A stretch of 64,000 nucleotides of DNA from Brachyspira sp. SAP_772 (GTDB lineage Bacteria > Spirochaetota > Brachyspiria > Brachyspirales > Brachyspiraceae), in the NCBI RefSeq assembly GCF_009755885.1, contig NZ_VYIX01000002.1, positions 750,766-814,765 on the forward strand, given 5' to 3'. Under the pieces are notes generated by a model. That model was not told the origin of the DNA. It saw nothing but the letters and a program-made list of their open reading frames with translations, and searched no databases. Below are positions 44,251-52,924 of the stretch, piece by piece (the stretch's first letter is position 1; each line of letters begins with the position of its first letter). A program made the position numbers and the translations under genes.

Positions 44251-44694
44251 ATGATTAAAAAAATATTATTTGCTTTAATAACTATAATTCAAGTTTTGTT
44301 TGTAATACTAGCTTTTGTTTTGCATGTTCTATCTAAAAAGAAAATGGGCGTAATGCGTCATTTTGTATACACCAACAATAAATTAAACAGCATTTATAAT
44401 ATGGAAAATGTTATGAATATTGCTTCTATTATAGTTTTAATTATAATCATACTTTCTATAGTGATGTTTATTTATATTATCAAAAAAAAGCCTCGCATAT
44501 ATTTGTATGTATTAAATATTTCATTATTTTTATTTGGAATACTTTTAATTTCTTTTTTTAATATATTCTCTCAAAAGACATTATTATCATATTATTATAT
44601 GTCATTAATATTTTTTATAGCTTATGCAGTGGAGTTTATAAAAACGGTAGTATATTTTATGATATCAAAATCTTCTATTACGAAAATAAAATAA
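44251..44694 (+). CDS. Hypothetical four-helix membrane protein
   Basis: 147 aa. Helices near residues 6-27, 52-75, 83-102 and 112-135. The loop KKKMGVMRHFVYTNNKLNSIY is basic. No family recognised. It is the last gene of the long rightward operon beginning at 38557 and ends at the shared hairpin 44744. Confidence 0.72.
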   Translation: MIKKILFALITIIQVLFVILAFVLHVLSKKKMGVMRHFVYTNNKLNSIYNMENVMNIASIIVLIIIILSIVMFIYIIKKKPRIYLYVLNISLFLFGILLISFFNIFSQKTLLSYYYMSLIFFIAYAVEFIKTVVYFMISKSSITKIK

Positions 44695-44743
44695 TAAAAA
44701 TGAAATAATAAAAAATAATAATTATAAAAATATAAATAAAAAA

Positions 44744-44778
44744 TAAAAGCGGACATCAAAAAAGAATGCCCGCTTATA
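44744..44778. terminator. Bidirectional hairpin between convergent genes
   Basis: AAGCGGACAT (44747-44756) pairs with ATGCCCGCTT (44766-44775) with one A/C mismatch. A-rich and T-rich flanks on both sides fit use by both the rightward operon and the leftward sulfurtransferase gene. Confidence 0.7.
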
Positions 44779-44794
44779 ATAAACTTTACAATAA

Positions 44795-45763
44795 TTAATT
44801 ATTAGTTCTAGGGTCTCCTAATTGAATAGGAAGTTCTGGGTTCATCTGCCATACATACCAACCGCCGTCAAACAAAGTTACATTAGTCCAGCCTTCCTGA
44901 TAAGCTATTAAAAACGGTATAGCAGCTCTCCAGCCAGTTCCGCAATAGAATGATATTTCATTGTCTTTTGTTACTCCCCATTCATTCCATATTTCTTGTG
45001 CTTCATCTATGCTTATAACTTTTCCATTATCATCAACATAATCAAACTCATCTCTTCCCCAAACAGCTCCCTTAGGCTCTCCAACTTTTTCTATATAACT
45101 ATAACCGCTTATTTTACCTATAAACTCATCCCAGCTTCTTATGCTTACAAGTTTGAAATTAGGATCTTTTTGTTTTTCTATTATTTGTTCAGGAAGTGAT
45201 ATAATATATTCAGGATGAGCAGGAACAGTAACTCCAACATCTTCTATAGGAGCAGCTTTTTCAGCATTATTAGAAGTAGCATATCCCATATCAGTCCAAG
45301 CTTTCAAATTGCCGTCTAATATATGAACCTCTTCAACTCCAGCCCAAAGAAATGTAAGAGCAACTCTAGCAGCAGGAGAAGGCTCTCCATAAATGATTAC
45401 AGCAGTATCTTTTGATATTCCGAAATCTTTCATAACCTGTTCTATCTCTTCAGGAGTTCTCACATTCCAATAATTAGGCTCTTCTATTAAGTCTGTGTTT
45501 ATATGCAAAGCACCGGGTATATGAGCATTCTTATAATCGGCACTTGGCTCTCCCCAAGAAGCTTCTAAAATAACATAATTTGATGACTGAGGCTGATTTC
45601 CATCTATAACACTCTTCACCCAATCGGCACTTACATACACTCTCTGCTTTTCTACAGGAGAAGCATTTACTGAATCTGTTTGTGTTGCTGTTTGATTTGT
45701 TGTTTCTGTTTTTCCGCATGATAAAAATAAAAATAATATAAAAAGTAAAGATAACTTTTTCAT
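44795..45763 (-). CDS. YnjE-like tandem-rhodanese sulfurtransferase lipoprotein
   Basis: 322 aa. Lipobox FLFLSC (Cys 16). Two rhodanese domains: the first (residues 45-165) has VIIYGEPSPAARVALTFLW, where Gly replaces the catalytic Cys, so it is inactive. The second (185-320) has VSIRSWDEF and the loop SFYCGTGWRAAIPFLIA, catalytic Cys 274. CGTGWR-x is the signature of E. coli YnjE, which is encoded close to ydjXYZ there; this gene closes the same kind of locus here. It acts in the periplasm on thiosulfate or persulfide. Confidence 0.92.
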   Translation of the reverse strand: MKKLSLLFILFLFLSCGKTETTNQTATQTDSVNASPVEKQRVYVSADWVKSVIDGNQPQSSNYVILEASWGEPSADYKNAHIPGALHINTDLIEEPNYWNVRTPEEIEQVMKDFGISKDTAVIIYGEPSPAARVALTFLWAGVEEVHILDGNLKAWTDMGYATSNNAEKAAPIEDVGVTVPAHPEYIISLPEQIIEKQKDPNFKLVSIRSWDEFIGKISGYSYIEKVGEPKGAVWGRDEFDYVDDNGKVISIDEAQEIWNEWGVTKDNEISFYCGTGWRAAIPFLIAYQEGWTNVTLFDGGWYVWQMNPELPIQLGDPRTNN

Positions 45764-45922
45764 TTTTTTGTTTCTCCTAAAAAAATATTTTGTTTAGATT
45801 ATATTATTAATTTATGTGTTGGTCAATAATTTTTAGTTTATATTTTGTTTAGTTAAATATATTCAATTTTTATATTTTATAATTTTTAAAAATATATATA
45901 ATAAAAAATTATGGAGGATGTT

Positions 45923-48900
45923 ATGGACTTAGAAAAAAAACTTGAACAATATTATCAAAGCTCTTCTATAAAAGATGATATGGCAAAATGCGAATCTACA
46001 AATGATTTAAGCAAAATAAATAGGAGTACTTATGATTATTTTCGTGGACAACAAGATGATTTTTTGAAAGATTATTTTTCTATAGAAGATGAGAAATTAA
46101 AGAAAAGATATGAACATTTCATGAAGATAATTATTTATGGAAGAGATAAGGGAGGAGAAGGCGGAACTAAATATGTTATTTTTGATTATATAGTCAATAA
46201 AGATTTTGAAAAATCACTCAGATATCTTCTTTATGGATATGAGAAAAAATATAAAGAGAATGCAAGAACTCTAAATGGTCAAGGTTCAATATATAAAGTT
46301 TTTGAAAATTTTAATAAATACTTTAGTAAAGAGTTTCAAGAATATACAGATAAATATATTGATATTATTAATAACAATGATAATAAAAAAATATTAAAAA
46401 AAATGGACAGAGATGCTGTAATACCATTGATTGCAATATGTTCTGTGATAAAAAATAATAAAGAATGCGATGAAAAATATATTAATGCAGCTGTAAAATC
46501 ATTCGATGTTCTTCCTAATCTTTATGACACTTTAAATGTAATTGCTGCTGTTTTAGATAAAAATGAGGCTGTAAAAAATAAATTTATAGAAGTGCTTAAT
46601 AAAAATGAAGAATATATCATTGACATTAATATTATACTTGGATACCATTTAAGATTATTAGATTATAAAAATCCTTATAAAGCTAGAGAGAAATTCTTTA
46701 AAGCTATAAATTATCCAAATGATTTCACATTTATAGCACAGCATTTTGATAACTATTATCATTATGAGTTCATTTATGGGGCAAGAGATTTATATTTAAA
46801 TCATAAAGAAGATTTTTATAAAATTTATAATTTTGTAGAAAACAGTTTAAATAGTGATAGAAATAATGATAGAAACAAAAGAATATTCATAATACTTAGC
46901 AGTGTTTTATTAGAGCATAATGATAATAAAATAGACACAAATAATTTAAAAAAATCTGCAGTTGTATTACAAACTATAGTTAATGAATTTACAGAAGATA
47001 AGTTTAATAAGTATGCTAAAAGACCTACTCTCAGTTCTACAGAAAATATTGAAGAAATATTTGATAAAGATAAAAATAAACTCTTTGATACGCTTATAGA
47101 TTATTATACAGACAAAAAAAATACATACGCTCTATACAGTACATACAGATGGGGAAATACTCTCCCTGGATATAGTCTTAATACAGATCTTTATTATTTA
47201 TTCTCTTTATTTAATTATGACATTCCTGAAATGAAAAACTATAAAAAGTTTGCTCTCGATATTCTTAAATATTTACCAATTCAGATTGGAATAAGAAAAT
47301 ATATAGAAGTGCAGGCATCTGTAGGAAGTAAAACTTTAAAAGAAGTTATTGATAGCTTATTAAATAATAAAGAATTAAATATTACATTAAAAGAAATCTT
47401 ATTATCATACTATTTTGATTATGTAGGAGATATTTCAAATTGGGATTATGAATATGGCGACGAATCTCTTCCTACTTTATATAAAGAGCTTAGATGCTTA
47501 GATGAAAATAATAATGTTATTATAAATAGTGTGAAAGATGAATTATTAAAAAGCTATTTTGATGAAGTGGTAAATATATTAAATGATGATAAGTTTATAA
47601 AAGACAATATAGCAAGCAATAAAAATACAGCCTTAGATATATTAAAGACTTTATATAATAAATATAATTATAATGATTATCATTTACTTTATACAGTTCT
47701 TGAAAATACAAAGAGAGTCGAAGTAAAAAGGCATTGTATTAAAGTTATTTCTGACAATGAATCTATTACAAGAGAATATGTTGAGAAGATGTCAGAGAAA
47801 GCAAGATCATCAGAACTTAAAGGGGCTTTAAAAAATATTATTAAAAATTGGAACTTAAAAAAATACGGTGATAATTTTAAGAGTATTGATGAGGCATTAG
47901 AGTTTATTGACACTTACTACAATACAAACTATGAGAAAAATATAAAATTCTTAGATGATATTCATTTGACAAAAGTTTTATACATGAACGGCAAAGAGGC
48001 TGATGAGAGAATATTTAAATATATTGTTATGGAGTATATGAATTTAGTAGAGCCTGCAAAATTAAAAGACTGCGATATGCTTGCGGGTATTCTTGATACT
48101 GCTTCATTTACCGATGCTTTGGAAATGTTATATATTCATTGGAGAGATTCTAACTATGAAGCTACAAAGAAAAATATTTTAATACCTTATTTGATATATT
48201 CTGATGATTTGAAAGTAGATAAAGTTTATCCTCTTGTAAAAGAGTTTGCAAAAAGTTCACGCACTGTTATGGCTGCATTTATTATAAGATGTATGGCTTT
48301 GAATGGAAAAAATTATGCCTTAATATTGGTAGACGGGCTCACAAGAAAAGCTCCTACTGCAAAGATAAAAGAAGTAGCAATAGAAACAATGGAGAATGCT
48401 GCTTATATGCTTGATATGACCGCCGATGAGCTTTCGGATAGAATAATACCTAATTTTGGATTTAGTCAAAAGGGTGAGAAAGTTTTAAACTACGGCGGAG
48501 AAGCAAAAAGAACTTTTACATTATCAATAAACAATGACCTTGAACTTACAATTACAGACAATGAAAAAGGAAAAATAATCAAATCGCTCCCTGCACCAAA
48601 CAGCAAAGACGATAAAGCAGAAGCTGACAGTGCCAAAAAAGAATGTACTACTCTTAAAAAAGAGATAAAAACTTTAATACAGAATCAGAAAATAAGACTT
48701 CAAAGAGTGTTATTAAATGGAAGGAAATGGACTTACAACAATTTTAAAACCGTATTTGTTGAAAACCCAATAATGAATATGTTTGCTTTAAAACTCATTT
48801 GGGGTGCTTATGATGAGAATAACAGTTTAATAGAAAGTTTCAGGTATATGGAAGACGGCACATTTAACACAGTTGATGAAGAAGAATACACTCTAAAAGA

Positions 48901-49378
48901 AAATAGCTTAATAACTTTAGTTCACCCCTCAGAATTGGATGCTGACACTATAGCAAAATGGGAAAGTCAATTATCAGATTATGAGATAGTTCAGCCAATA
49001 GATCAGCTTGATTTCAAATATGAAGAGATTACAGAGAAATACATAAGCGAAGACAAAATCAATTCTCTAAACTCCAAAACAATAAAAGCAGGAGTGTTAA
49101 TGTCATTAGCAAGCAAGTATGATATGGCTAGGGGCGAGGCTATGGACGGAGGAACTTTCTTTGAGTACATATTAAAAGACACTTATCTTAATATATCAGT
49201 TCACATAACATTCGACTATATGTATTTTGGAATAGATGCTAATGAAGATGTTAGTTTTGGGGACATTGAGTTTTATGAGATTGATGACGGCATTGAGAGT
49301 TTGATTAATCCTTTAAAAGTTAATAAAAGATTTGCTTCATCAATTTACAGCATAGTGAAAAGTATTTTTGGAGAGTAA
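45923..49378 (+). CDS. Large DUF4132 domain protein
   Basis: 1151 aa soluble protein. The N-terminal 850 residues are an all-helical, repeat-like region (HEAT/ARM-like pattern with DILKYLPIQIGIRKYIEVQA and FIIRCMALNGKNYALILVDG). The C-terminal third is DUF4132: RTFTLSINNDLELTITDNEKG, KIRLQRVLLNGRKWTYNNF, LIWGAYDENNSLIESFRYM and the HPSELDADTIAKWESQLSDY block. E. coli MolR/YehI belong to this group; the function is unclear. I chose the second ATG because GGAGG lies 5 bases before it. A terminator-bearing 79-bp element starts 13 bases after the stop. Confidence 0.88.
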   Translation: MDLEKKLEQYYQSSSIKDDMAKCESTNDLSKINRSTYDYFRGQQDDFLKDYFSIEDEKLKKRYEHFMKIIIYGRDKGGEGGTKYVIFDYIVNKDFEKSLRYLLYGYEKKYKENARTLNGQGSIYKVFENFNKYFSKEFQEYTDKYIDIINNNDNKKILKKMDRDAVIPLIAICSVIKNNKECDEKYINAAVKSFDVLPNLYDTLNVIAAVLDKNEAVKNKFIEVLNKNEEYIIDINIILGYHLRLLDYKNPYKAREKFFKAINYPNDFTFIAQHFDNYYHYEFIYGARDLYLNHKEDFYKIYNFVENSLNSDRNNDRNKRIFIILSSVLLEHNDNKIDTNNLKKSAVVLQTIVNEFTEDKFNKYAKRPTLSSTENIEEIFDKDKNKLFDTLIDYYTDKKNTYALYSTYRWGNTLPGYSLNTDLYYLFSLFNYDIPEMKNYKKFALDILKYLPIQIGIRKYIEVQASVGSKTLKEVIDSLLNNKELNITLKEILLSYYFDYVGDISNWDYEYGDESLPTLYKELRCLDENNNVIINSVKDELLKSYFDEVVNILNDDKFIKDNIASNKNTALDILKTLYNKYNYNDYHLLYTVLENTKRVEVKRHCIKVISDNESITREYVEKMSEKARSSELKGALKNIIKNWNLKKYGDNFKSIDEALEFIDTYYNTNYEKNIKFLDDIHLTKVLYMNGKEADERIFKYIVMEYMNLVEPAKLKDCDMLAGILDTASFTDALEMLYIHWRDSNYEATKKNILIPYLIYSDDLKVDKVYPLVKEFAKSSRTVMAAFIIRCMALNGKNYALILVDGLTRKAPTAKIKEVAIETMENAAYMLDMTADELSDRIIPNFGFSQKGEKVLNYGGEAKRTFTLSINNDLELTITDNEKGKIIKSLPAPNSKDDKAEADSAKKECTTLKKEIKTLIQNQKIRLQRVLLNGRKWTYNNFKTVFVENPIMNMFALKLIWGAYDENNSLIESFRYMEDGTFNTVDEEEYTLKENSLITLVHPSELDADTIAKWESQLSDYEIVQPIDQLDFKYEEITEKYISEDKINSLNSKTIKAGVLMSLASKYDMARGEAMDGGTFFEYILKDTYLNISVHITFDYMYFGIDANEDVSFGDIEFYEIDDGIESLINPLKVNKRFASSIYSIVKSIFGE

Positions 49379-49390
49379 ATTTATTTAATA

Positions 49391-49469
49391 CGCACGGTGA
49401 TTAGATTAGAAATTTAAAGTAGTTAATAATGCAATTTGTGTTGTTAACTACTTTTTTATTTATCGTGCG
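49391..49469 (-). repeat. 79-bp CGCACG/CGTGCG element (reverse copy)
   Basis: Starts CGCACGGTGATTAG and ends ATTTATCGTGCG. Seven such elements of 79-80 bp lie in the window; the inverted CGCACG termini are exact in all. This copy resembles the others when read on the complement. A promoter-like TTGACA-N17-TATACA (49501-49473, complement) sits immediately upstream of its complement-strand start. Confidence 0.7.
49416..49458 (+). terminator. Terminator of the DUF4132 gene inside the 79-bp element
   Basis: AAAGTAGTTAA (49416-49426) pairs perfectly with TTAACTACTTT (49444-49454), followed by TTTA. 38 bases beyond the stop codon. It can also work on the complement. Confidence 0.8.
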
Positions 49470-49527
49470 GTGTGTATACCAAAACAACTATAGTTTGTCA
49501 AAAATAAATTTATATTTTTGTTTTGAT

Positions 49528-49746
49528 ATCTAGGGCTTTGCCCCAGACCCCACTTCTTTTGGTGCCACAAAGAAGCAAAAGGACTATATTTTAGCTTAAA
49601 TTAATAATTTATATTACATGTAATACTATTTTAGTACTATTTAGTATTAATTTTATATTTGCACTTTTTGGTTCTTTTTGCGGCGGGAAAAAGAACAATA
49701 AAAAAATTGACAAATTTAAAAATTTTTAGTGTATACTAAAAATTTA
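49528..49746 (-). repeat. Dispersed repeat modules (reverse copy) with rightward promoter-like end
   Basis: CAGGGCTTTGCCCCAGACCC and CACTTCTTTTGGTGCCACAA (module 2), then TTTGCACTTTTTGGTTCTTT and GCGGCGGGAAAAAGAACAAT (module 1). The end is TTGACA (49717), 17 bases, TGTATA (49740). It faces the hydrolase gene at 50123. Confidence 0.75.
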
Positions 49747-49789
49747 AATAACGCTAGGGCAGGATATATAAATTAAGTTTTAAAATTTA

Positions 49790-50005
49790 ATTACATTTCT
49801 CCACCCTTTAGGCTTTTAGTTTTTTTCTCTCATTTCTATATTATTTTTCTTTTTTGTTTATTCTGTTATTTTAGCCGCCCGCCCAAGATTTTTTTAAATT
49901 TATGATTCGCACAACGCACGCTAAGCTAATCAAAGTTTATAAATAAATCAATAATGCAGTTTTTGTTATATTTAGAAACAAGCTCAACGTGCGAGTTTTT
50001 AAACT
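49790..50005 (+). repeat. Isolated unit of the 232-bp array, containing a 79-bp element (49915-49993)
   Basis: TTTCTCCACCCTTTAGGC, then TTTTTTGTTTATTCTG, then TAGCCGCCCGCCCAAG and the element CGCACGCTAAGC...CAACGTGCG. Same order as units at 52925-53630 and 54715-54930. Confidence 0.75.
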
Positions 50006-50122
50006 TAAATTCTTATCTTTGTATTATACCTAAAAAGTATACATTATCATAAATAATAAATATTTGATATACATAATTTTTCTATTATAATAACATTAAA
50101 TTAATAAGCGGAGGATAAGCTA

Positions 50123-51163
50123 ATGATTAAAACTTTTTTAAAAAGAGTAGTATTATTTTCAGTATATATGCTTTTCCCTATAAGCACTATTATGGCGCAA
50201 AATAATACATTGAAATGGGATAAAACTTTTAAAAAAAGCGATAAGGTAACAGTAAAAAAAGTTTCATTCTATAATAGATTAGGAATAAATATAGTTGCTG
50301 ATTTATATGTTCCTAAAGATATTAACACCAATCAAAAATATAGAGCATTAGTTGTAGGCGGACCTTACGGAGCAGTAAAAGAGCAGGCAGCAGGAGTATA
50401 TGCTCAGGCTATGGCAGAGAGAGGATTTATAACTATAGCATTTGATCCTTCATACAACGGCGAAAGCGGAGGCTCTCCTCATTATACTGCTTCTCCTGAG
50501 GCATTTGCTGAAGATTTCAGTGCTGCTGTTGATTTTCTTGGAACGCTTGATTATGTTGATAGAAATGAAATAAGTGCTATAGGGGTGTGCGGAAGCGGAA
50601 GTTTTGTTTTGAGTGCTGCTCAGATTGACACTAGAATAAAAGCTATAGCAGTGGCAAGTATGTATGATATGGGAAGAGTAGCTCGTCAAGGTTTATATGA
50701 TTCTGTAACTCCTGAAGACAGAAGAAAAATGATAGATGATATTTCTAAACAGAGATGGAATGAATATGAGGGAGGAGAGAAAAAATATCAAATAGGCACA
50801 CCTGAAACCATAGATGAAAACTCACCAGATATAGTAAAAGAGTTTTATAGTTATTATCGCACTGATAGGGGTTTTCACCCACGTGCAACAACTACAATGT
50901 CTATTATAAGTACTGTAAGCTTGATGAATTATTATCCTTTGGAGCAGATTGATTTTATATCACCAAGACCTATACTTTTTATAGCAGGAGAAAATGCTCA
51001 TTCAAGATATTTTAGTGAAGATGCATATCAAAAAGCAAAAGAGCCTAAAGAGTTAATAATAATACCTAATGCAAATCATGTTGATCTTTATGATAGAGTT
51101 GATTTAATACCTTTTGATAGATTAGCTAATTTTTTTAATGAGAGTTTAACTAATAAAAATTAG
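50123..51163 (+). CDS. Secreted alpha/beta hydrolase with probable Cys nucleophile
   Basis: 346 aa. Signal peptide ending TIMAQ. The hydrolase core has ADLYVPKDINTNQKYRALVV, GGPYGAVKEQAAGVYAQAMA, RGFITIAFDPSYNGESGG and the nucleophile elbow IGVCGSGSFVLSAA, where the usual Ser is Cys as in YcjY-type relatives. The acid and His are in RPILFIAGENAHSR and IPNANHVDLYDR. GGAGG is 10 bases before the ATG. Single gene; closed by a terminator at 51205. Confidence 0.9.
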   Translation: MIKTFLKRVVLFSVYMLFPISTIMAQNNTLKWDKTFKKSDKVTVKKVSFYNRLGINIVADLYVPKDINTNQKYRALVVGGPYGAVKEQAAGVYAQAMAERGFITIAFDPSYNGESGGSPHYTASPEAFAEDFSAAVDFLGTLDYVDRNEISAIGVCGSGSFVLSAAQIDTRIKAIAVASMYDMGRVARQGLYDSVTPEDRRKMIDDISKQRWNEYEGGEKKYQIGTPETIDENSPDIVKEFYSYYRTDRGFHPRATTTMSIISTVSLMNYYPLEQIDFISPRPILFIAGENAHSRYFSEDAYQKAKEPKELIIIPNANHVDLYDRVDLIPFDRLANFFNESLTNKN

Positions 51164-51178
51164 GAAAAATTGAAAAGT

Positions 51179-51260
51179 ATAAACGGTAAGTAGATTATAA
51201 ACATAAACTAGTTAATAATACATTTGTATTGTTAGCTAGTTTTTATTTATATCGAGGTTG
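51179..51260 (-). repeat. Decayed 79-bp element with terminator after the hydrolase gene
   Basis: AAACTAGTTAA (51205-51215) pairs with TTAGCTAGTTT (51232-51242) with one wobble, followed by TTTATTT. The inner sequence GTTAATAATACATTTGTATT aligns with GTTAATAATGCAATTTGTGT of the 49391 element. Outer ends have lost the exact CGCACG (TAAACGG and TATCGAGG remain). It serves as a terminator. Confidence 0.6.
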
Positions 51261-51355
51261 TTAGCTTATATTATATTTGAAAAAATTTTTTATTCATATT
51301 TACTTTAAATTTTTATTATGCTAGCCTTCTATAAATTCAAATTGCGGAGTATAGT

Positions 51356-52357
51356 ATGTATCATTCAAGATTTAAAGGAAGTCATTATGAAGCAGGTTTC
51401 AAATATGGAAGTATACTTTCTAAAAATAATATAAACCCTTTAAGTAAAATAAATATATCAAGAGAGCGTAAGGCCTTTTCAACAAAATGCATGCCAATAT
51501 ATAAAGAATTTTTTCCTGAAATAATAGAAGAAATAAAAGGGATGGCTGACGGATTAAGCAGCAATAATATAAAAACTGATTATGAAGATATAGCAGATTT
51601 TTTATTTGCAATATATGCTTTTACGTTTGAAAATAAATGTTCTTCTTTTGCATTTAAAACTGATGATAATATTATTTTAGCAAAAAATAGTGATTTTATA
51701 AAAAGCATAAAAAACTATTGTGATAGCGTATATTACAAATTAAATGATTCATATTCATTTATAGGAAATACAACGGCATTCATTGAAATGGAAGATGGTA
51801 TTAATGAAAAAGGGCTTGCTTGTTCTTTGACTTTTGTATATCCTGTCAAAATAAATTATGGTTTTAATGCTGGTATGCTTATACGATATATATTAGAAAA
51901 ATGTAATGATGTGAATGAGGCTTTATCTTTTTTAGAAGAAGTGCCTATATCATCAGCACAAAATATTATTATAGCAGATAGAAATTCTAATATAGCATTA
52001 GTTGAATGCAACTGTGATAAAAAGCATATAATAAAAAATGATTATGTATTTACTTCCAATCATTTTGTAAGTGAATGTATGAGAGTTTATCAAACAGATT
52101 TAGAAGATAATGTGCATTCTCATGAAAGATATAATACATTAGAAAATGCTTTTAGAAACTATAAATATGATTTAGATTTTTCAAAAGAATTATTATCAGG
52201 CAAATATGGTTTTATATGTCAGTATGATAAGGAAGATTATATTGATACTATTTGGTCAAGTATATATTCTATAAAGGATAAAAAGATATATAGAGCAGAA
52301 GGCAATCCATCAAGAAATAGTTTTAAAGAGGATAGAAGATTAAAATTTTCTTATTAA
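51356..52357 (+). CDS. C45-type acyl-transferase/amidohydrolase (Ntn fold)
   Basis: 333 aa. Starts MYHSRFKGSHYEAGFKYGSI with the DUF/C45 N-terminal helix, then LFAIYAFTFENKCSSFAFKT, where the Cys is the likely nucleophile of the acyl-CoA:6-APA acyltransferase-like (AAT) Ntn fold. NSDFIKSI and AFIEMEDGINEKGLACSLTF follow, as does AQNIIIADRNSNIALVECNC. Members cleave or exchange amides (penicillin, bile salts, peptides). No pro-peptide removal is evident, so activation would need processing at that Cys; unproven. Confidence 0.86.
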   Translation: MYHSRFKGSHYEAGFKYGSILSKNNINPLSKINISRERKAFSTKCMPIYKEFFPEIIEEIKGMADGLSSNNIKTDYEDIADFLFAIYAFTFENKCSSFAFKTDDNIILAKNSDFIKSIKNYCDSVYYKLNDSYSFIGNTTAFIEMEDGINEKGLACSLTFVYPVKINYGFNAGMLIRYILEKCNDVNEALSFLEEVPISSAQNIIIADRNSNIALVECNCDKKHIIKNDYVFTSNHFVSECMRVYQTDLEDNVHSHERYNTLENAFRNYKYDLDFSKELLSGKYGFICQYDKEDYIDTIWSSIYSIKDKKIYRAEGNPSRNSFKEDRRLKFSY

Positions 52358-52400
52358 ATAATTTAAATATTAATTGAAAATAATTTTAAAATTCTTTTAA

Positions 52401-52480
52401 CGCACGGTTAATAAAATTTTATATATAATTGAGTTTAAATTATTAATTTATTCTAAGTTTAAAAAAATATTCTGCGTGCG
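52401..52480 (-). repeat. 80-bp CGCACG/CGTGCG element
   Basis: Begins CGCACGGTTAATAAAA and ends ATATTCTGCGTGCG, 44 bases after the stop of the 51356 gene. Inverted copy. On the complement a TATATA lies just outside the end (about 52484-52489), as in the 49391 copy. Confidence 0.6.
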
Positions 52481-52600
52481 GCGTATATACAATAAATTTA
52501 AATAATGCTAGGGTGGGGCTTTAAAATTCTGTTTAATCAAATTAAGAAAATAAAAGTTAAAATTAAAAATAAAATCAATAAAGAATAATGGGCGGGGAAT

Positions 52601-52910
52601 CTAATAAAAATTTTAAAGTTTGTCAATTTTTTTTGTTGTTCTTTTTCCAGACCTTTAGGCTTTCTGTTTTTATTCAACTTTTTCCCGCAGCAAAAAGTTG
52701 CAAAAAGTGCAAATGTTTCAACTTTACCTTTTTTGAATATATAAATATAAAATAATATCTATTTTATCTATACATAAAAAGTTATACTTTATTAAATGCA
52801 GTCTTTTTGCTTCTTTTATACCAATATCGAGTAGGTGCCTATCGGCAAAAGAACTGGGGGGCGTACCATAAGGGTATGCTTCTCAGGGGGCTAGTCCCCG
52901 CAGATAATTT
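52601..52910 (+). repeat. Dispersed modules 1 and 2
   Basis: TTGTTCTTTTTCCAGACC, TTCAACTTTTTCCCGCAG, GCAAAAAGTTGCAAAAAGTG (module 1), then TGCAGTCTTTTTGCTTCTTT, AAAAGAACTGGGGGGCGTAC and CAGGGGGCTAGTCCCC (module 2). Confidence 0.75.
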
Positions 52911-52924
52911 AAAATAAAAAATTA

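Larger units (their letters stand above)
49379..50122. other. Gene-free gap (744 bases) built from repeats
   Basis: No gene. In order: the 79-bp element with terminator (49391-49469), reverse dispersed modules (49528-49746) and a unit of the 232-bp array family (49790-50005). The final bases include GCGGAGGATAAGCT, the ribosome site of the hydrolase at 50123. Confidence 0.8.

Noticed and set aside
51420..51611. 63-codon complement frame in the C45-type gene
   Set aside because: Shadow of a gene with a clear family match.
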